A DNA stretch of 64,000 nucleotides from Prolixibacteraceae bacterium UBA6029 (GTDB lineage: Bacteria; Bacteroidota; Bacteroidia; Bacteroidales; Prolixibacteraceae), in contig DIZL01000066.1 in NCBI GenBank assembly GCA_002429385.1, positions 30,193-94,192 of the forward strand, read 5' to 3'. Position numbers and translations under genes: made by a program. The first letter of the stretch is position 1; each line of letters starts with the position of its first letter. A model generated the notes under the pieces. That model was not told the DNA's origin and did no database searches. It saw nothing but the letters and a program-made list of their open reading frames with translations. Below are positions 41,021-50,602 of this stretch, in pieces.

Positions 41021-43027
41021 ATGATGGAGTCCGAGTTGTTATTAAATTTATCCTGGATAGTAACGATTGCTGCAATTCTAGCCCTGTCTTTTGTTTCCTT
41101 TAAGCTCAAATCGTACGTTGCTATACTTACAGTTGTCATAATTGCGACTGTAACAAGTATTCCTGCATTACGGGCATTAAACGGAGATATAGTCGGCTTT
41201 TTGCTTCAGAAAAATGGTTACTGGGGCGACATTCCCGTTCGCATCGATGGATTGTCAGCCTGGTTTATACTTATTGTAAATTTCACCTCGGTAACGGGTG
41301 TCATTTATGGGGTCGGTTATTTAAAGAAATACGACAACTCTTCCCAAAAACTGACGTTTCACTGGATTTTGTTCCTCCTGTTTCAGTTATCTATGGTTTG
41401 GGTTTGTATGTTGCAACATAGTCTTGCTTTTTTGGTGGCCTGGGAAGTCATGTCATTATCGTCGATGCTGCTGGTAATATTCGACCACGACAAGCCGAAA
41501 ACCTTGAAGGCCGGGCTCAATTACCTGGTGCAGATGCATATCAGTGTTACGTTTCTGACCATAGGGTTTATCTGGGTCTATCTTCAAACGGGTTCATTTA
41601 GTTTCGAGGCTTTACCTGCTTTTTTCGGTACGACCAATACCATCTGGCTGTTCCTGATTTTCTTCATCGGCTTTGGGATAAAGGCCGGCTTTGTTCCCTT
41701 GCACAGCTGGCTGCCTCATGCGCATCCGGCAGCACCATCGCATGTGTCAGGGGTGATGTCGGGAGTGATTGTGAAACTTGGGATTTATGGGATATTTCGA
41801 ATCATTACTTTCCTGAGAACCGATTTTCTCCTCCTGGGCGAGATCGTGGTTACCGTGTCGGTGTTAACCGGAGTCTACGGAATTTTAAATGCGGCCATAC
41901 ATCGTGATTTTAAACAAATGCTGGCTTACTGCACCATCGAAAACATCGGAATCATCGGAATCGGCATCGGGCTGGGCATGATCGGAATAGCCAACGGTTC
42001 CCCGGTACTGTATTACCTAGGTTTTGGCGGTGCCTTGCTGCATGTATTGAACCATTCGCTGTTTAAATCCCTGCTCTTTTATTCGGCGGGTTCGGTTTAC
42101 CAGCAAACACATACCCGGGACATGGATCAGCTGGGAGGATTGATCAAACAGATGCCCAAAACTGCACTCCTGTTTTTGGCTGGGGCCATTGCCATTGGCG
42201 GATTGCCTCCGTTCAACGGATTCGTTTCTGAATTTATATTATATAGCGGACTTTTGGAAGGCCTGAAATCAAATGATCTCAGCCAGATCAGTTTACTCGT
42301 GTTTACCCTTGCCGGATTGAGCATTATAGGCGGCATTTCGATATTAACCTTTACCAAGACCTTTGGTACGATATTCCTGGGAAACGAACGTTCCCCCTTA
42401 AAACACCGGCCCGAAGAGGTTTCACTAAACATGCTTTTTCCTCAGTATCTTATTGTTGCTGTAATGCTAAGCGTGGCCTTTTTCCCGCAGTTTTACCTGA
42501 ATGTGATTGGCAGTCTGCTGGGTAATATGGGGATTTCACAGGTATTTGCCGGGCAGGCAGGATTAGCCGGTTATTCAAAGAGTATTGCACACATCAACCT
42601 CTACTTTCTCCTGTTCATTGTACTTATTGCCTTGAGCTGGTATGCGCGGGCATTGGTATTAAAGGGTAGACCCAGTGAAATTCAGCCTACCTGGGGATGT
42701 GCCTATGTTGCACCAACCCCTAAATTGCAGTATACCGGCAAATCGTATTCAAAATCACTGGGTAAAATGTTTGGGTTTCTGCTGACGGAAGAAAAAAAAT
42801 ACAAGGAATTGAAGGAGGGAGAGATCTTCCCGGAGAAAAGAACGTACGCTTCTCATTATTTGGATTTTTTCGAAAACAGATTTCTTAATTATATCACTCA
42901 TCACTTAGTTTATGCAGTAAATTATTTTAAATTTATTCAAAATGGCCGGGTGCAATCTTACGTTCTGTATGGTATTGTGTTTATGCTGGCTGTATTCATG
43001 CTGACAGTTTTAAATGTCTTAAAATGA
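41021..43027 (+). CDS. proton-conducting membrane subunit, HyfB/NuoL-like (first paralogue)
   Basis: A 668-aa polytopic antiporter-like subunit. The family core LSSMLLVIFDHDKPKTLKAGLNYL, then GFGIKAGFVPLHSWLPHAHPAAPSHVSG (in parts: GFGIKAGFVPLHSWLP, HAHPAAPSHVSG) and NHSLFKSLLFYSAGSVY, contain the Lys, Glu and His residues of the ion path. The C-terminus is longer than NuoL and ends in a further helix, as in HyfB. It is the first gene of a seven-gene operon and overlaps the second paralogue by ATGA. It should couple the cytosolic arm to ion transport. Confidence 0.9.
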   Translation: MMESELLLNLSWIVTIAAILALSFVSFKLKSYVAILTVVIIATVTSIPALRALNGDIVGFLLQKNGYWGDIPVRIDGLSAWFILIVNFTSVTGVIYGVGYLKKYDNSSQKLTFHWILFLLFQLSMVWVCMLQHSLAFLVAWEVMSLSSMLLVIFDHDKPKTLKAGLNYLVQMHISVTFLTIGFIWVYLQTGSFSFEALPAFFGTTNTIWLFLIFFIGFGIKAGFVPLHSWLPHAHPAAPSHVSGVMSGVIVKLGIYGIFRIITFLRTDFLLLGEIVVTVSVLTGVYGILNAAIHRDFKQMLAYCTIENIGIIGIGIGLGMIGIANGSPVLYYLGFGGALLHVLNHSLFKSLLFYSAGSVYQQTHTRDMDQLGGLIKQMPKTALLFLAGAIAIGGLPPFNGFVSEFILYSGLLEGLKSNDLSQISLLVFTLAGLSIIGGISILTFTKTFGTIFLGNERSPLKHRPEEVSLNMLFPQYLIVAVMLSVAFFPQFYLNVIGSLLGNMGISQVFAGQAGLAGYSKSIAHINLYFLLFIVLIALSWYARALVLKGRPSEIQPTWGCAYVAPTPKLQYTGKSYSKSLGKMFGFLLTEEKKYKELKEGEIFPEKRTYASHYLDFFENRFLNYITHHLVYAVNYFKFIQNGRVQSYVLYGIVFMLAVFMLTVLNVLK

Positions 43028-45051
43028 ATTTGATAAAAGTTATTCTGGTACTACCGGTCTTGGTCATACTCCTGATCCCTTTTTTTAAAACTAGAGGGAA
43101 GGGGATACTATGCTATGCCGCTATTATACTGAATACGCTACTTTCAGGTTATTTGGCAGTACAGTCCCTGGCAGGTGAGATGACCGAAATTACCTTGCCG
43201 GGAAGTCTGGTAACCGGCCCTGTAAACCTGCGGATAGATGCCCTCTCTGGTTGGTTCATCCTGATTATCAATTTTGTTTTCCTTACAGGCGGCTTGTATG
43301 GTCTTTATTATATGAAAGCCTATCAGAGCCAGCGGAATAATCTTACCCTCCACGGGATCGTTTTCGTCTTATTGCATTGTGCCTTACTTGGTCTTTGTAC
43401 GGTACAAAATAGTATTGTTTTTCTGATCGTTTGGGAAATCATGGCTATTTCAGCCTTCCTTGCCGTTATTTTTGAACATGAGAAGATGGCTACCGTTAAG
43501 GCTGGTCTGAATTACCTGATCCAATCGCATGTCTCTATTTTGTTCCTGATGTTTGGGTTTATATGGGTGGCCTTTAAAACAGGAAGTTATGACTTTCATG
43601 CGTTGACTTTGTATACTTCTGAACATAAGGGTGGAGCAGGACTCCTGTTGTTCCTGGTCTTTTTTACGGGGTTTGGCATCAAAGCGGGATTTGTTCCTTT
43701 CCATACCTGGCTTCCATATGCGCATCCGGCGGCGCCTGCACATATTTCAGGAATCATGTCGGGTGTGATGATTAAAATCGGGATTTTTGGAATCCTTCGG
43801 ATGATTACCTTAATCAAGGCAGACTATTATACCATTGGCCTTATCATACTTGCTTTTTCGGTTATCTCGGGTTTGTATGGGGTGATGCTTGCCATCATGC
43901 AACACAATCTGAAAAAGTTACTCGCCTATCACAGCATCGAAAACATTGGCATTATCGGCATGGGGATCGGCATTGGCTGCATTGGTCTGGGCAACGGAAA
44001 CACGATACTTGCTTCGCTTGGGTTTGCAGGGGCCTTGTTGCATACGCTGAATCATGCGCTGTTTAAATCCCTTCTGTTTTATACTGCCGGAAATGTGTAC
44101 CAGGCCACACATACACTGCACATCGATCATTTAGGCGGACTGATTAAGAAGATGCCACAAACGGCTTCGCTCTTTTTGATTGCAGCAATCGCCATTTCAG
44201 GAATCCCACCCTTTAATGGCTTTATTTCAGAATTTATCATTTACAGCGGGTTCTATTATTGGATGCATGATGCTATGCTTGGTACCTTAATGGCCATCAT
44301 CTTTTCGGTTCTGGGACTGGTTCTGATAGGCGGATTGGCGTTATTGTGCTTTACCAAGGCATTTGGAATCGTCTTCTTAGGACAGGCCCGTCAGCAATTT
44401 CATCATGAAGTTAGAGAAGTTCCGTTCATGCAACTGGCCCCCTTGTATCTGATTGCATTTTTCATTGTGATTATAGGTGTCTTCCCTCAAATCTTTCTTA
44501 ATACCCTTTTACAGCCAGTTCATTTGCTGTCGGGACTGTCGCTGAATGCAGGCTTACCCTATCAGGAAAAAATGACCGGACTGCTTCAGCCCGTTACCTG
44601 GGGAATTGGGGGGTTCATCCTGCTTACAGGGATCATTTTTGCCCTTCGAAAATACATCACCCGTAACCGGAATATAGCTGTTGAACCCACCTGGGGGTGT
44701 GCTTACGTGGCGCCAACCGCTAAATTGCAATATACGGCCAGCTCGTTTGTCAGGGCCTACGGTAAGCTTTTCCGGCCCATCCTGTTATCCTCTAAAACCG
44801 AGAAGGAAGTGGAGGGTTTATTCCCATCCGGGGGATCGTATGAAACGAATGTATACGACCGGGTCGAAAAGTATTTGATTGATAATCCAATAGCAGCCTA
44901 TAAGGCACTGCTGGGAAGGTTCTTGTTCCTTCAAAACGGCAGGTTGCAGTTCTATATATTATACGGGATCATTTTTATCGTTTCGGTCATTTGTATTCCT
45001 TTGTTTTACGATCAGGTTGTATTATTTATCCAATATATAAAGCAGATATAA
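43024..45051 (+). CDS. proton-conducting membrane subunit, HyfB/NuoL-like (second paralogue)
   Basis: A 675-aa protein, clearly a tandem paralogue of the preceding gene. The same landmarks occur (MAISAFLAVIFEHEKMATVKAGLNYLIQ in parts, GFGIKAGFVPFHTWLP, NHALFKSLLFYTAGNVY), and the C-terminal EPTWGCAYVAPTAKLQYTASS mirrors QPTWGCAYVAPTPKLQYTGKS in the first. Two such subunits plus the HyfF-like one imply up to three ion channels. Gaps are minimal within the operon. Confidence 0.9.
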   Translation: MNLIKVILVLPVLVILLIPFFKTRGKGILCYAAIILNTLLSGYLAVQSLAGEMTEITLPGSLVTGPVNLRIDALSGWFILIINFVFLTGGLYGLYYMKAYQSQRNNLTLHGIVFVLLHCALLGLCTVQNSIVFLIVWEIMAISAFLAVIFEHEKMATVKAGLNYLIQSHVSILFLMFGFIWVAFKTGSYDFHALTLYTSEHKGGAGLLLFLVFFTGFGIKAGFVPFHTWLPYAHPAAPAHISGIMSGVMIKIGIFGILRMITLIKADYYTIGLIILAFSVISGLYGVMLAIMQHNLKKLLAYHSIENIGIIGMGIGIGCIGLGNGNTILASLGFAGALLHTLNHALFKSLLFYTAGNVYQATHTLHIDHLGGLIKKMPQTASLFLIAAIAISGIPPFNGFISEFIIYSGFYYWMHDAMLGTLMAIIFSVLGLVLIGGLALLCFTKAFGIVFLGQARQQFHHEVREVPFMQLAPLYLIAFFIVIIGVFPQIFLNTLLQPVHLLSGLSLNAGLPYQEKMTGLLQPVTWGIGGFILLTGIIFALRKYITRNRNIAVEPTWGCAYVAPTAKLQYTASSFVRAYGKLFRPILLSSKTEKEVEGLFPSGGSYETNVYDRVEKYLIDNPIAAYKALLGRFLFLQNGRLQFYILYGIIFIVSVICIPLFYDQVVLFIQYIKQI

Positions 45052-45053
45052 TT

Positions 45054-45959
45054 ATGCTGAGTTTAATTCTCATCGTTATAGCCAGCGCCTTTTTTACAGG
45101 GATCATTATCCGAACAAAAAGCATCGCTTCGGGCCGAAAGGGGCCGGGTATTTTTCAGCCCATCAGGGATGTGCTGAGGCTCTTTAAAAAAGGGGTTGTT
45201 TACAGTGAAACGACCAGTTTCGTTTTTCAGATTGCTCCGACCATCTACTTTTCATCCATAGTCATGGCGCTGTTGGTGGTGCCTTTCGGACGGTCGAAAG
45301 GGATTATCAGTTTCGATGGCGACTTTATCTTCTTTGCCTATGTATTGGCCCTTGGAAAGTTTTTCAGTATCATTTCGGCCATGGACACCGGCAGCAGCTT
45401 CGAAGGCATGGGAGCAAGCCGTGAAGCGCTTTATTCGATGTTCGCCGAACCTGCATTCTTTATCCTGATGGGCTCGCTGGCCCTGCTCACCGGATTTACT
45501 TCATTTCAGGAGATGTTTGCCGCTTTGCATATTGGTTCGTACATCAGTTATGCATTGGCGATACTGGGGACCTTTGTCCTGATGATGATTGCTATGGTCG
45601 AGAATAGCCGGATGCCTATCGACGATCCAAAGACCCACCTGGAGCTGACCATGGTTCATGAAGTGATGATCCTCGATAACAGTGGGTTTGACCTGGGTTT
45701 GATCCTTACGGCCGGATACCTGAAATTCGCTATTTACGGGGCTTTGGTTGTCAACCTGTTTATCGGGATGTTTCCTTATCATTTTTCTATCCCTATGTTT
45801 TTCATCATTCAGTTTGTACTTGCAACAGGTGTTGGATTGATCGAATCATTTATGGCAAGGTTTCGCATGAGCCATAACGCTCAATTTATTTTTGTGTTAA
45901 CCTCGGTAAGTCTGCTCATTTTCTTTGGAGCCTTACTGATATTAGGAAAGTTTGCTTAA
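45054..45959 (+). CDS. HyfC/NuoH-like membrane subunit
   Basis: A 301-aa subunit with about eight membrane segments. The loop GSSFEGMGASREALYSMFAEPAF and the loop ENSRMPIDDPKTHLELTMVHEVMILDNSG (key parts: RMPIDDPKTHLELTM) carry the acidic residues that form the entry of the quinone/ferredoxin-side ion path. It anchors the soluble arm to the membrane arm. The internal ATG is used because a longer frame overlaps the previous gene. Confidence 0.92.
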   Translation: MLSLILIVIASAFFTGIIIRTKSIASGRKGPGIFQPIRDVLRLFKKGVVYSETTSFVFQIAPTIYFSSIVMALLVVPFGRSKGIISFDGDFIFFAYVLALGKFFSIISAMDTGSSFEGMGASREALYSMFAEPAFFILMGSLALLTGFTSFQEMFAALHIGSYISYALAILGTFVLMMIAMVENSRMPIDDPKTHLELTMVHEVMILDNSGFDLGLILTAGYLKFAIYGALVVNLFIGMFPYHFSIPMFFIIQFVLATGVGLIESFMARFRMSHNAQFIFVLTSVSLLIFFGALLILGKFA

Positions 45960-45977
45960 TCTGTAAATTATGTACCT

Positions 45978-46610
45978 ATGATAGATGTATTACTGATCAC
46001 ATTTATAATTTCCCTGTTCTATATGGCCATTGCCAATCGAATGCTGACCTATATCAAAGTGCTGGCCTTTCAGGGGGTATTGCTCTTTATTGTTGTTTTC
46101 ATTCAGTTGAACGAAATCAATCCGGTAAACCTTGCATTGATTTTGCTTGAAACCATTGTATTTAAGTCGATTGCTGTGCCACTATTTATGGCTTACGTGC
46201 TGAAACGCAATAACATTACACGGGAAGCGGAGCCCTATTTGCCAAATTTCGTGTCCTTAATTATCACCACCTTAATCGTGGTTGTTACCATTTTACTGGC
46301 AAACGGTGTGAAGGATACTCACCTGGATAAGATATTCTTTGTTGTGTCCCTTTCATCACTATTTACCGGTCTGTATTTTATAGCAACGAGGCGTAAAATT
46401 ATTACACACGTCATCGGATACCTGATTATAGAGAATGGGGTTTTCGTGTTGTCGCTTGCGGTTGGTAACGAAATGCCCATGTTGGTGAACCTCGGGATTA
46501 TGCTCGATATTTTTGCCAGTGTGCTTATCCTTGGTATCTTCCTGAATAAAATTGGTGATGTGTTTAAAGATATTGATGTTGATCAGTTGAGTAGTTTGAA
46601 GGACTATTAA
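45978..46610 (+). CDS. HyfE-like membrane subunit (NuoK-related)
   Basis: A 210-aa protein with about seven membrane segments. VGYLIIENGVFVLSLAVG-like text (here IGYLIIENGVFVLSLAVG) is the NuoK-like helix with conserved Glu, and NLALILLETIVFKSIAVPL is another conserved acidic helix. It matches HyfE of group 4 hydrogenase-type complexes, with N-terminal extra helices. It is followed by a 183-bp gap with a polypurine tract. Confidence 0.87.
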   Translation: MIDVLLITFIISLFYMAIANRMLTYIKVLAFQGVLLFIVVFIQLNEINPVNLALILLETIVFKSIAVPLFMAYVLKRNNITREAEPYLPNFVSLIITTLIVVVTILLANGVKDTHLDKIFFVVSLSSLFTGLYFIATRRKIITHVIGYLIIENGVFVLSLAVGNEMPMLVNLGIMLDIFASVLILGIFLNKIGDVFKDIDVDQLSSLKDY

Positions 46611-46655
46611 AGGAAAAGGAAAAGGGAAAGAGGAAAAAGAAAAGGAGAATAAGGA
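46608..46655 (+). repeat. polypurine tract inside the operon
   Basis: AAGGAAAAGGAAAAGGGAAAG-type run (words of GGAAAAGG) directly after the HyfE-like stop; same family as those at 17.2, 17.9 and 21.1 kb. Confidence 0.65.
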
Positions 46656-46793
46656 ATAAACATTATGTTTTTTTTGCAAACCTTACATTTATTCTGACAA
46701 CCTTAGTAACAAAGCTGAACTCGGATTACTCTACCTTATTTGACTTAGATTGATGAAATTAAAATTATTGTATTGAATTAAACGAATTAAAAT

Positions 46794-48221
46794 ATGATAG
46801 GAATATATCTGATAGGAGCTTTAAGCATAGCAATTGCATTATTTCTGAATAGAAATAAAACGATCGCATTCGTTTTATTGGGATTATTCCTGATTCTCCA
46901 GGGAACATTATCGGCTTATGCCTATCTCAATCTTCATGCTACCGAATGGAGCTATTTTACTTACGATTCATTGGCTGTTTTGCTGTTGTTGACTTTGGGG
47001 ATTATATCTGTTCCGGCCATATTCCACAGCCATATTTATCTGGAAGACCAACCTGCGCCCCCTGATTCGAGAGCAGTCTATTATGCTTCAGTTGTTTTGC
47101 TCATCATGGGTATCAGTGCCGGATATCTGGCCAATCATATTGCAGTTATCTGGATTTTTACTGAAGTAACCACCCTGAGCGCATCGGCGCTGATCTACCA
47201 TCACCGGAATAAGCTGGCCCTGGAAGGAACCTGGAAGTACGTTTTCATCAGTGCCATCAGTATCACATTTGTATTTATCGGTATTTTATTTTTAAGTCTA
47301 TCGCTCCAAAATGCAGGTTCAGATAACCTGTCGTTTAAAAACCTATTGGCACAAAATGCACTGTTGAATCCCTTTTGGCTTCGGTTATCGTTTCTCTTTA
47401 TCTTTACCGGCTTTACGGTCAAATTGGGTCTGGTGCCTATGTTTACAGCAGGTGTGGATGCCAAGGACAAAGCTCCGGCCCCGGCAGGCGCTCTGCTATC
47501 CAGTGTATTGATGAACCTGGGATTTGTAGGTGTTTTTCGCTTTTACATAGTTATTGCAAACACACCCTTACATCACTGGGCTAACCTGGTCATCGGAATC
47601 TCAGCGTTCCTTTCGGTGTTTGTAGCCACCGTATATATGATCAAGGTCAAAAACATCAAACGAATGATGGCCTATTCGAGTATCGAGCACATGGGTCTGG
47701 TTATGCTTGGTGTGGCTGCGGGAGGCATTGGTTATTATGCAGCCATACTTCATATTATTCTACATGCGTTTGTGAAATCGAGCATGTTTTTTCAGTTTAC
47801 ACAATTGTACCGGGTATTTCAGAATAAAAGCATTTATCACGTGGGCAATTATTTCAAATACAATACCAGCGGGGCTTTGGTGCTTTTATTCGGATTTATA
47901 AGCGCTACAGCCATGCCGCCTTCCGGTTTGTTTGTGAGCGAATTTCTTATTTTTCGTTCCTTGTTTGAAGCCAACCAGATCATCCTGCTTGTAGTCGTTT
48001 TACTGCTGCTTACCATGATCATCTGGGCCTTCGGGAAAAATATCCTAAAAATACTCTTTATACCACCCGTTGGGTTTGATGATTCGCATGTGCCGGTAAT
48101 CAGTCCGTGGGAATCGTCCTCTCAGTTCATTCTTTTAGCGCTTGCCGTTTATCTGGGTTTGAATCCTCCGGCAGAATTCGTACAGTTAATCAAAGAAAGC
48201 ATCATGATGTTACCAAATTAA
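46794..48221 (+). CDS. HyfF-like proton-conducting membrane subunit
   Basis: A 475-aa NuoN/NuoL-family subunit: IWIFTEVTTLSASALIYHH with the acidic helix, GFTVKLGLVPMFTAGVDAKDKAPAPAG (in parts), MMAYSSIEHMGLVMLG, and SATAMPPSGLFVSEFLIF. The typical LPxAH loop reads MFTAGVDAKDKAP here, so it diverges at the loop as HyfF proteins do. It is the third antiporter-like subunit in the operon. Confidence 0.9.
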   Translation: MIGIYLIGALSIAIALFLNRNKTIAFVLLGLFLILQGTLSAYAYLNLHATEWSYFTYDSLAVLLLLTLGIISVPAIFHSHIYLEDQPAPPDSRAVYYASVVLLIMGISAGYLANHIAVIWIFTEVTTLSASALIYHHRNKLALEGTWKYVFISAISITFVFIGILFLSLSLQNAGSDNLSFKNLLAQNALLNPFWLRLSFLFIFTGFTVKLGLVPMFTAGVDAKDKAPAPAGALLSSVLMNLGFVGVFRFYIVIANTPLHHWANLVIGISAFLSVFVATVYMIKVKNIKRMMAYSSIEHMGLVMLGVAAGGIGYYAAILHIILHAFVKSSMFFQFTQLYRVFQNKSIYHVGNYFKYNTSGALVLLFGFISATAMPPSGLFVSEFLIFRSLFEANQIILLVVVLLLLTMIIWAFGKNILKILFIPPVGFDDSHVPVISPWESSSQFILLALAVYLGLNPPAEFVQLIKESIMMLPN

Positions 48222-48227
48222 GAAACA

Positions 48228-49727
48228 ATGAACTACACGACGATAGTAAACAATCAAATGATCCCGGTGTCAGACATTCCGGAGATTGAATATGAAGATT
48301 TCTTCGGACTGAATACTGGTTTCCTTTTCAATTCTCCTGAAAGACATTGCGTCAACTACTTTGGATATCGGGTTGGCAAACAGGTCAAACTGATTTGTTG
48401 TATTGCCGACGACAGCACTCAAAAAATCCAGATCTCTTCCTGTATGGTAGAATCAACTGATTCGCTGGATTCATTCACGGCCCGGAATTTCTGTTTCGAG
48501 AAATTTGAACGTGAGATTCATGAGAATTTCGATATCGGGTATAAGGATCATCCTTGGTTAAAACCGGTAAGGTATGCTCACAATCGGGCCGATCAGACCA
48601 AGACGATTGCTAACTATCCATTTTATTCGATTGAAAGCGATGAATTGCATGAGGTAGGCGTAGGGCCGATACATGCCGGGATTATTGAGCCGGGGCATTT
48701 CCGCTTTATCTGTAACGGGGAACAAATCCTGCATCTCGAAATTCAGCTGGGCTATCAGCACCGGGGCATTGAACAGCAGTTTCTTGAAAAGAAAAAGCTG
48801 CTTCAGCGTACCACTATTGCCGAATCTATTGCCGGTGATACGGTGGTTGGTCATACCACGGCTTTCTCGCAGGTATGGGAAAGTTTATGTGGGTTCAAAG
48901 TTTCGCGTGATATTGAATTTGCCAGGACTATTGCCCTTGAATTGGAACGAATGGCAGTGCATACAGGCGATTTAAGCGGTGTTTGTACCGATATAGCCTA
49001 TCAGTTGGGCAACTCGGTGTTTGGCCGTTTACGCACCCCTATCATCAATTATATGCAGGAATGGTGTGGTAGCCGTTTGTCGAAAGGACTGGTCAGGCCG
49101 GGAAGGAATCAGTTTCCCCTGACTCCTGAATTGGCTCACCGGCTGGCAGCAGTCCTGGATGTTTATGAACCTGACTTCCTTGAAATGAACGAACAGATGT
49201 TTCAATTGCCAAGTGTCCTTTCCCGTTTTGAACGTACAGGGGTGGTATCGTATGACGATGTTTTGTCGATTGGTACCGTTGGGATGGCTGCACGTATGAG
49301 TGGGTTAAACCGGGATATTCGATCATCGCACCCGTTTGGTCTTTATCCGGAAATCGGTCACCAACCCATTATTAAACATCATGGCGACGTGTATTCCCGT
49401 GTTCAGATACGCAAAGCGGAAGTGAAACAATCCATGCAATACATAAGGAATTTGCTTCAGGGTATTCCTGAACAGGATGATTCAGAACCTTCCTTCGAGA
49501 ATCCTAAACCCAATTCATTTACTCTTTCGCTGGTTGAAGGTTGGCGTGGTGAAATCTGCCATTGTGCCATTACCGGCGACAAGGGTGAACTGATTATGTA
49601 CAAGGTCAAAGACCCGTCCTTTCACAACTGGCTGGCATTGGCGCTTTCAGTAAGGAATAACGAAATTTCCGACTTCCCGATTTGCAACAAGAGTTTCAAC
49701 CTGTCGTATTCAGGCCACGATTTGTAA
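48228..49727 (+). CDS. large-subunit (HyfG/NuoCD-like) protein lacking NiFe ligands
   Basis: A 499-aa fusion of a NuoC-like part (~1-120) and a NuoD/hydrogenase-large-subunit-like part. QLGYQHRGIEQ and ALELERMAVHTGDL are conserved. Where [NiFe] enzymes carry CGIC, residues 202-205 read AGDT (ESIAGDTVVGH), and the C-terminal DPCxxC motif is replaced by KSFNLSYSGHDL after KDPSFHNWLALALSVRNN. No NiFe site can form. This matches energy-converting-hydrogenase-related (Ehr) complexes and complex I rather than a hydrogenase. Confidence 0.88.
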   Translation: MNYTTIVNNQMIPVSDIPEIEYEDFFGLNTGFLFNSPERHCVNYFGYRVGKQVKLICCIADDSTQKIQISSCMVESTDSLDSFTARNFCFEKFEREIHENFDIGYKDHPWLKPVRYAHNRADQTKTIANYPFYSIESDELHEVGVGPIHAGIIEPGHFRFICNGEQILHLEIQLGYQHRGIEQQFLEKKKLLQRTTIAESIAGDTVVGHTTAFSQVWESLCGFKVSRDIEFARTIALELERMAVHTGDLSGVCTDIAYQLGNSVFGRLRTPIINYMQEWCGSRLSKGLVRPGRNQFPLTPELAHRLAAVLDVYEPDFLEMNEQMFQLPSVLSRFERTGVVSYDDVLSIGTVGMAARMSGLNRDIRSSHPFGLYPEIGHQPIIKHHGDVYSRVQIRKAEVKQSMQYIRNLLQGIPEQDDSEPSFENPKPNSFTLSLVEGWRGEICHCAITGDKGELIMYKVKDPSFHNWLALALSVRNNEISDFPICNKSFNLSYSGHDL

Positions 49728-49743
49728 TATTAAACTGATAACA

Positions 49744-50505
49744 ATGTTCGATAATATTAAAATAGTCTACCACCAGGGAAAACAATTTATTCCGGATGTC
49801 ACAAAAGCTAAGGTTCCGGGTATTTTCAGAGGTCGTCCTGTGATCAGTTCTGAAAAAGTGAATGAGACTGAACTGATGGAGTTATGTCCTGTCGACGCGA
49901 TTTCTGCAAGTCCCGTGAGCATCGATTTGGGAAAGTGTACTTTTTGTGGCGAGTGTGCCAAAAGGTTCCCCAATAAGATTAGATTTACAACCGACTATAA
50001 AATTGCGACCAACGAACGTGACCGGCTCATTGTGAAGGAAGGCGATGATCAGCCTGTTGAGGTGAATCCGGAAACTGTCAGGAATGACATACATCGGTTG
50101 TTTGGCAGGTCTTTAAAACTCAGGCAGGTAAGCGCAGGAGGCGATGGCAGTTACGAGATGGAGCTGAATGCGGCGAATAATGTACAGTTCGATATGAGCC
50201 GTTTTGGGATCGAATTTGTGGCGTCGCCCCGTCATGCCGATGGTATTGTGATTACTGGACCGATTACAGAGAATATGGCCAAATCGGTACAGATTTGTTA
50301 CGATGCTGTCCCAGAACCCAAGATCATTGTTCTGGTCGGAACCGATGCCATCAGTGGTGGTATTTTGGAAAACAGTGCAGCCATTGAACGTAGTTTTTTG
50401 GTTACATATCCCGTTGATTTGTATATTCCGGGCAATCCGGCTCATCCTCTGACTATTATAAATGGGTTGCTGGATTTGACAAGAAAACGAAAAAGTAAGG
50501 TTTGA
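49744..50505 (+). CDS. ferredoxin-HyfI/NuoB-like fusion lacking the proximal cluster cysteines
   Basis: A 253-aa fusion. Residues ~40-85 are a ferredoxin with Cys48, 65, 68 and 71 (LCPVDAI, CTFCGEC), exactly the four ligands of one [4Fe-4S] cluster. The ligands of the second cluster are absent, with Phe75 at one position. Residues ~120-245 are NuoB-like (FGIEFVASPRHADGIVITGP), but the cluster motif CNGC is GDGS (AGGDGSYEME), GDC is GTD and IPGCP is IPGNP, so the N2-type cluster is also gone. Its 3' end is duplicated downstream around an MNT/HEPN module. Confidence 0.87.
   Translation: MFDNIKIVYHQGKQFIPDVTKAKVPGIFRGRPVISSEKVNETELMELCPVDAISASPVSIDLGKCTFCGECAKRFPNKIRFTTDYKIATNERDRLIVKEGDDQPVEVNPETVRNDIHRLFGRSLKLRQVSAGGDGSYEMELNAANNVQFDMSRFGIEFVASPRHADGIVITGPITENMAKSVQICYDAVPEPKIIVLVGTDAISGGILENSAAIERSFLVTYPVDLYIPGNPAHPLTIINGLLDLTRKRKSKV
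50422..50483 (+). repeat. 62-bp direct repeat, left copy (3' end of the HyfI-like gene)
   Basis: TATATTCCGGGCAATCC through GGATTTGACAAG, identical to 51368-51429 over 62 bp. The two copies bracket the MNT/HEPN module, 946 bp apart start to start. Confidence 0.95.
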
Positions 50506-50602
50506 GTAGGGGAGGGACTACTTGGTAACTCCATATTGATAAGCATGAAAAACTGTTAGAATTCTTGAAAAAATGGTAACTTGCGTTTGATTTAATAAAA
50601 GT

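Noticed and set aside
41021..50505. Functional H2-evolving group 4 [NiFe] hydrogenase
   Set aside because: Both NiFe-ligand Cys pairs in the large subunit and all proximal-cluster cysteines in the small subunit are replaced, so hydrogenase activity is not expected.
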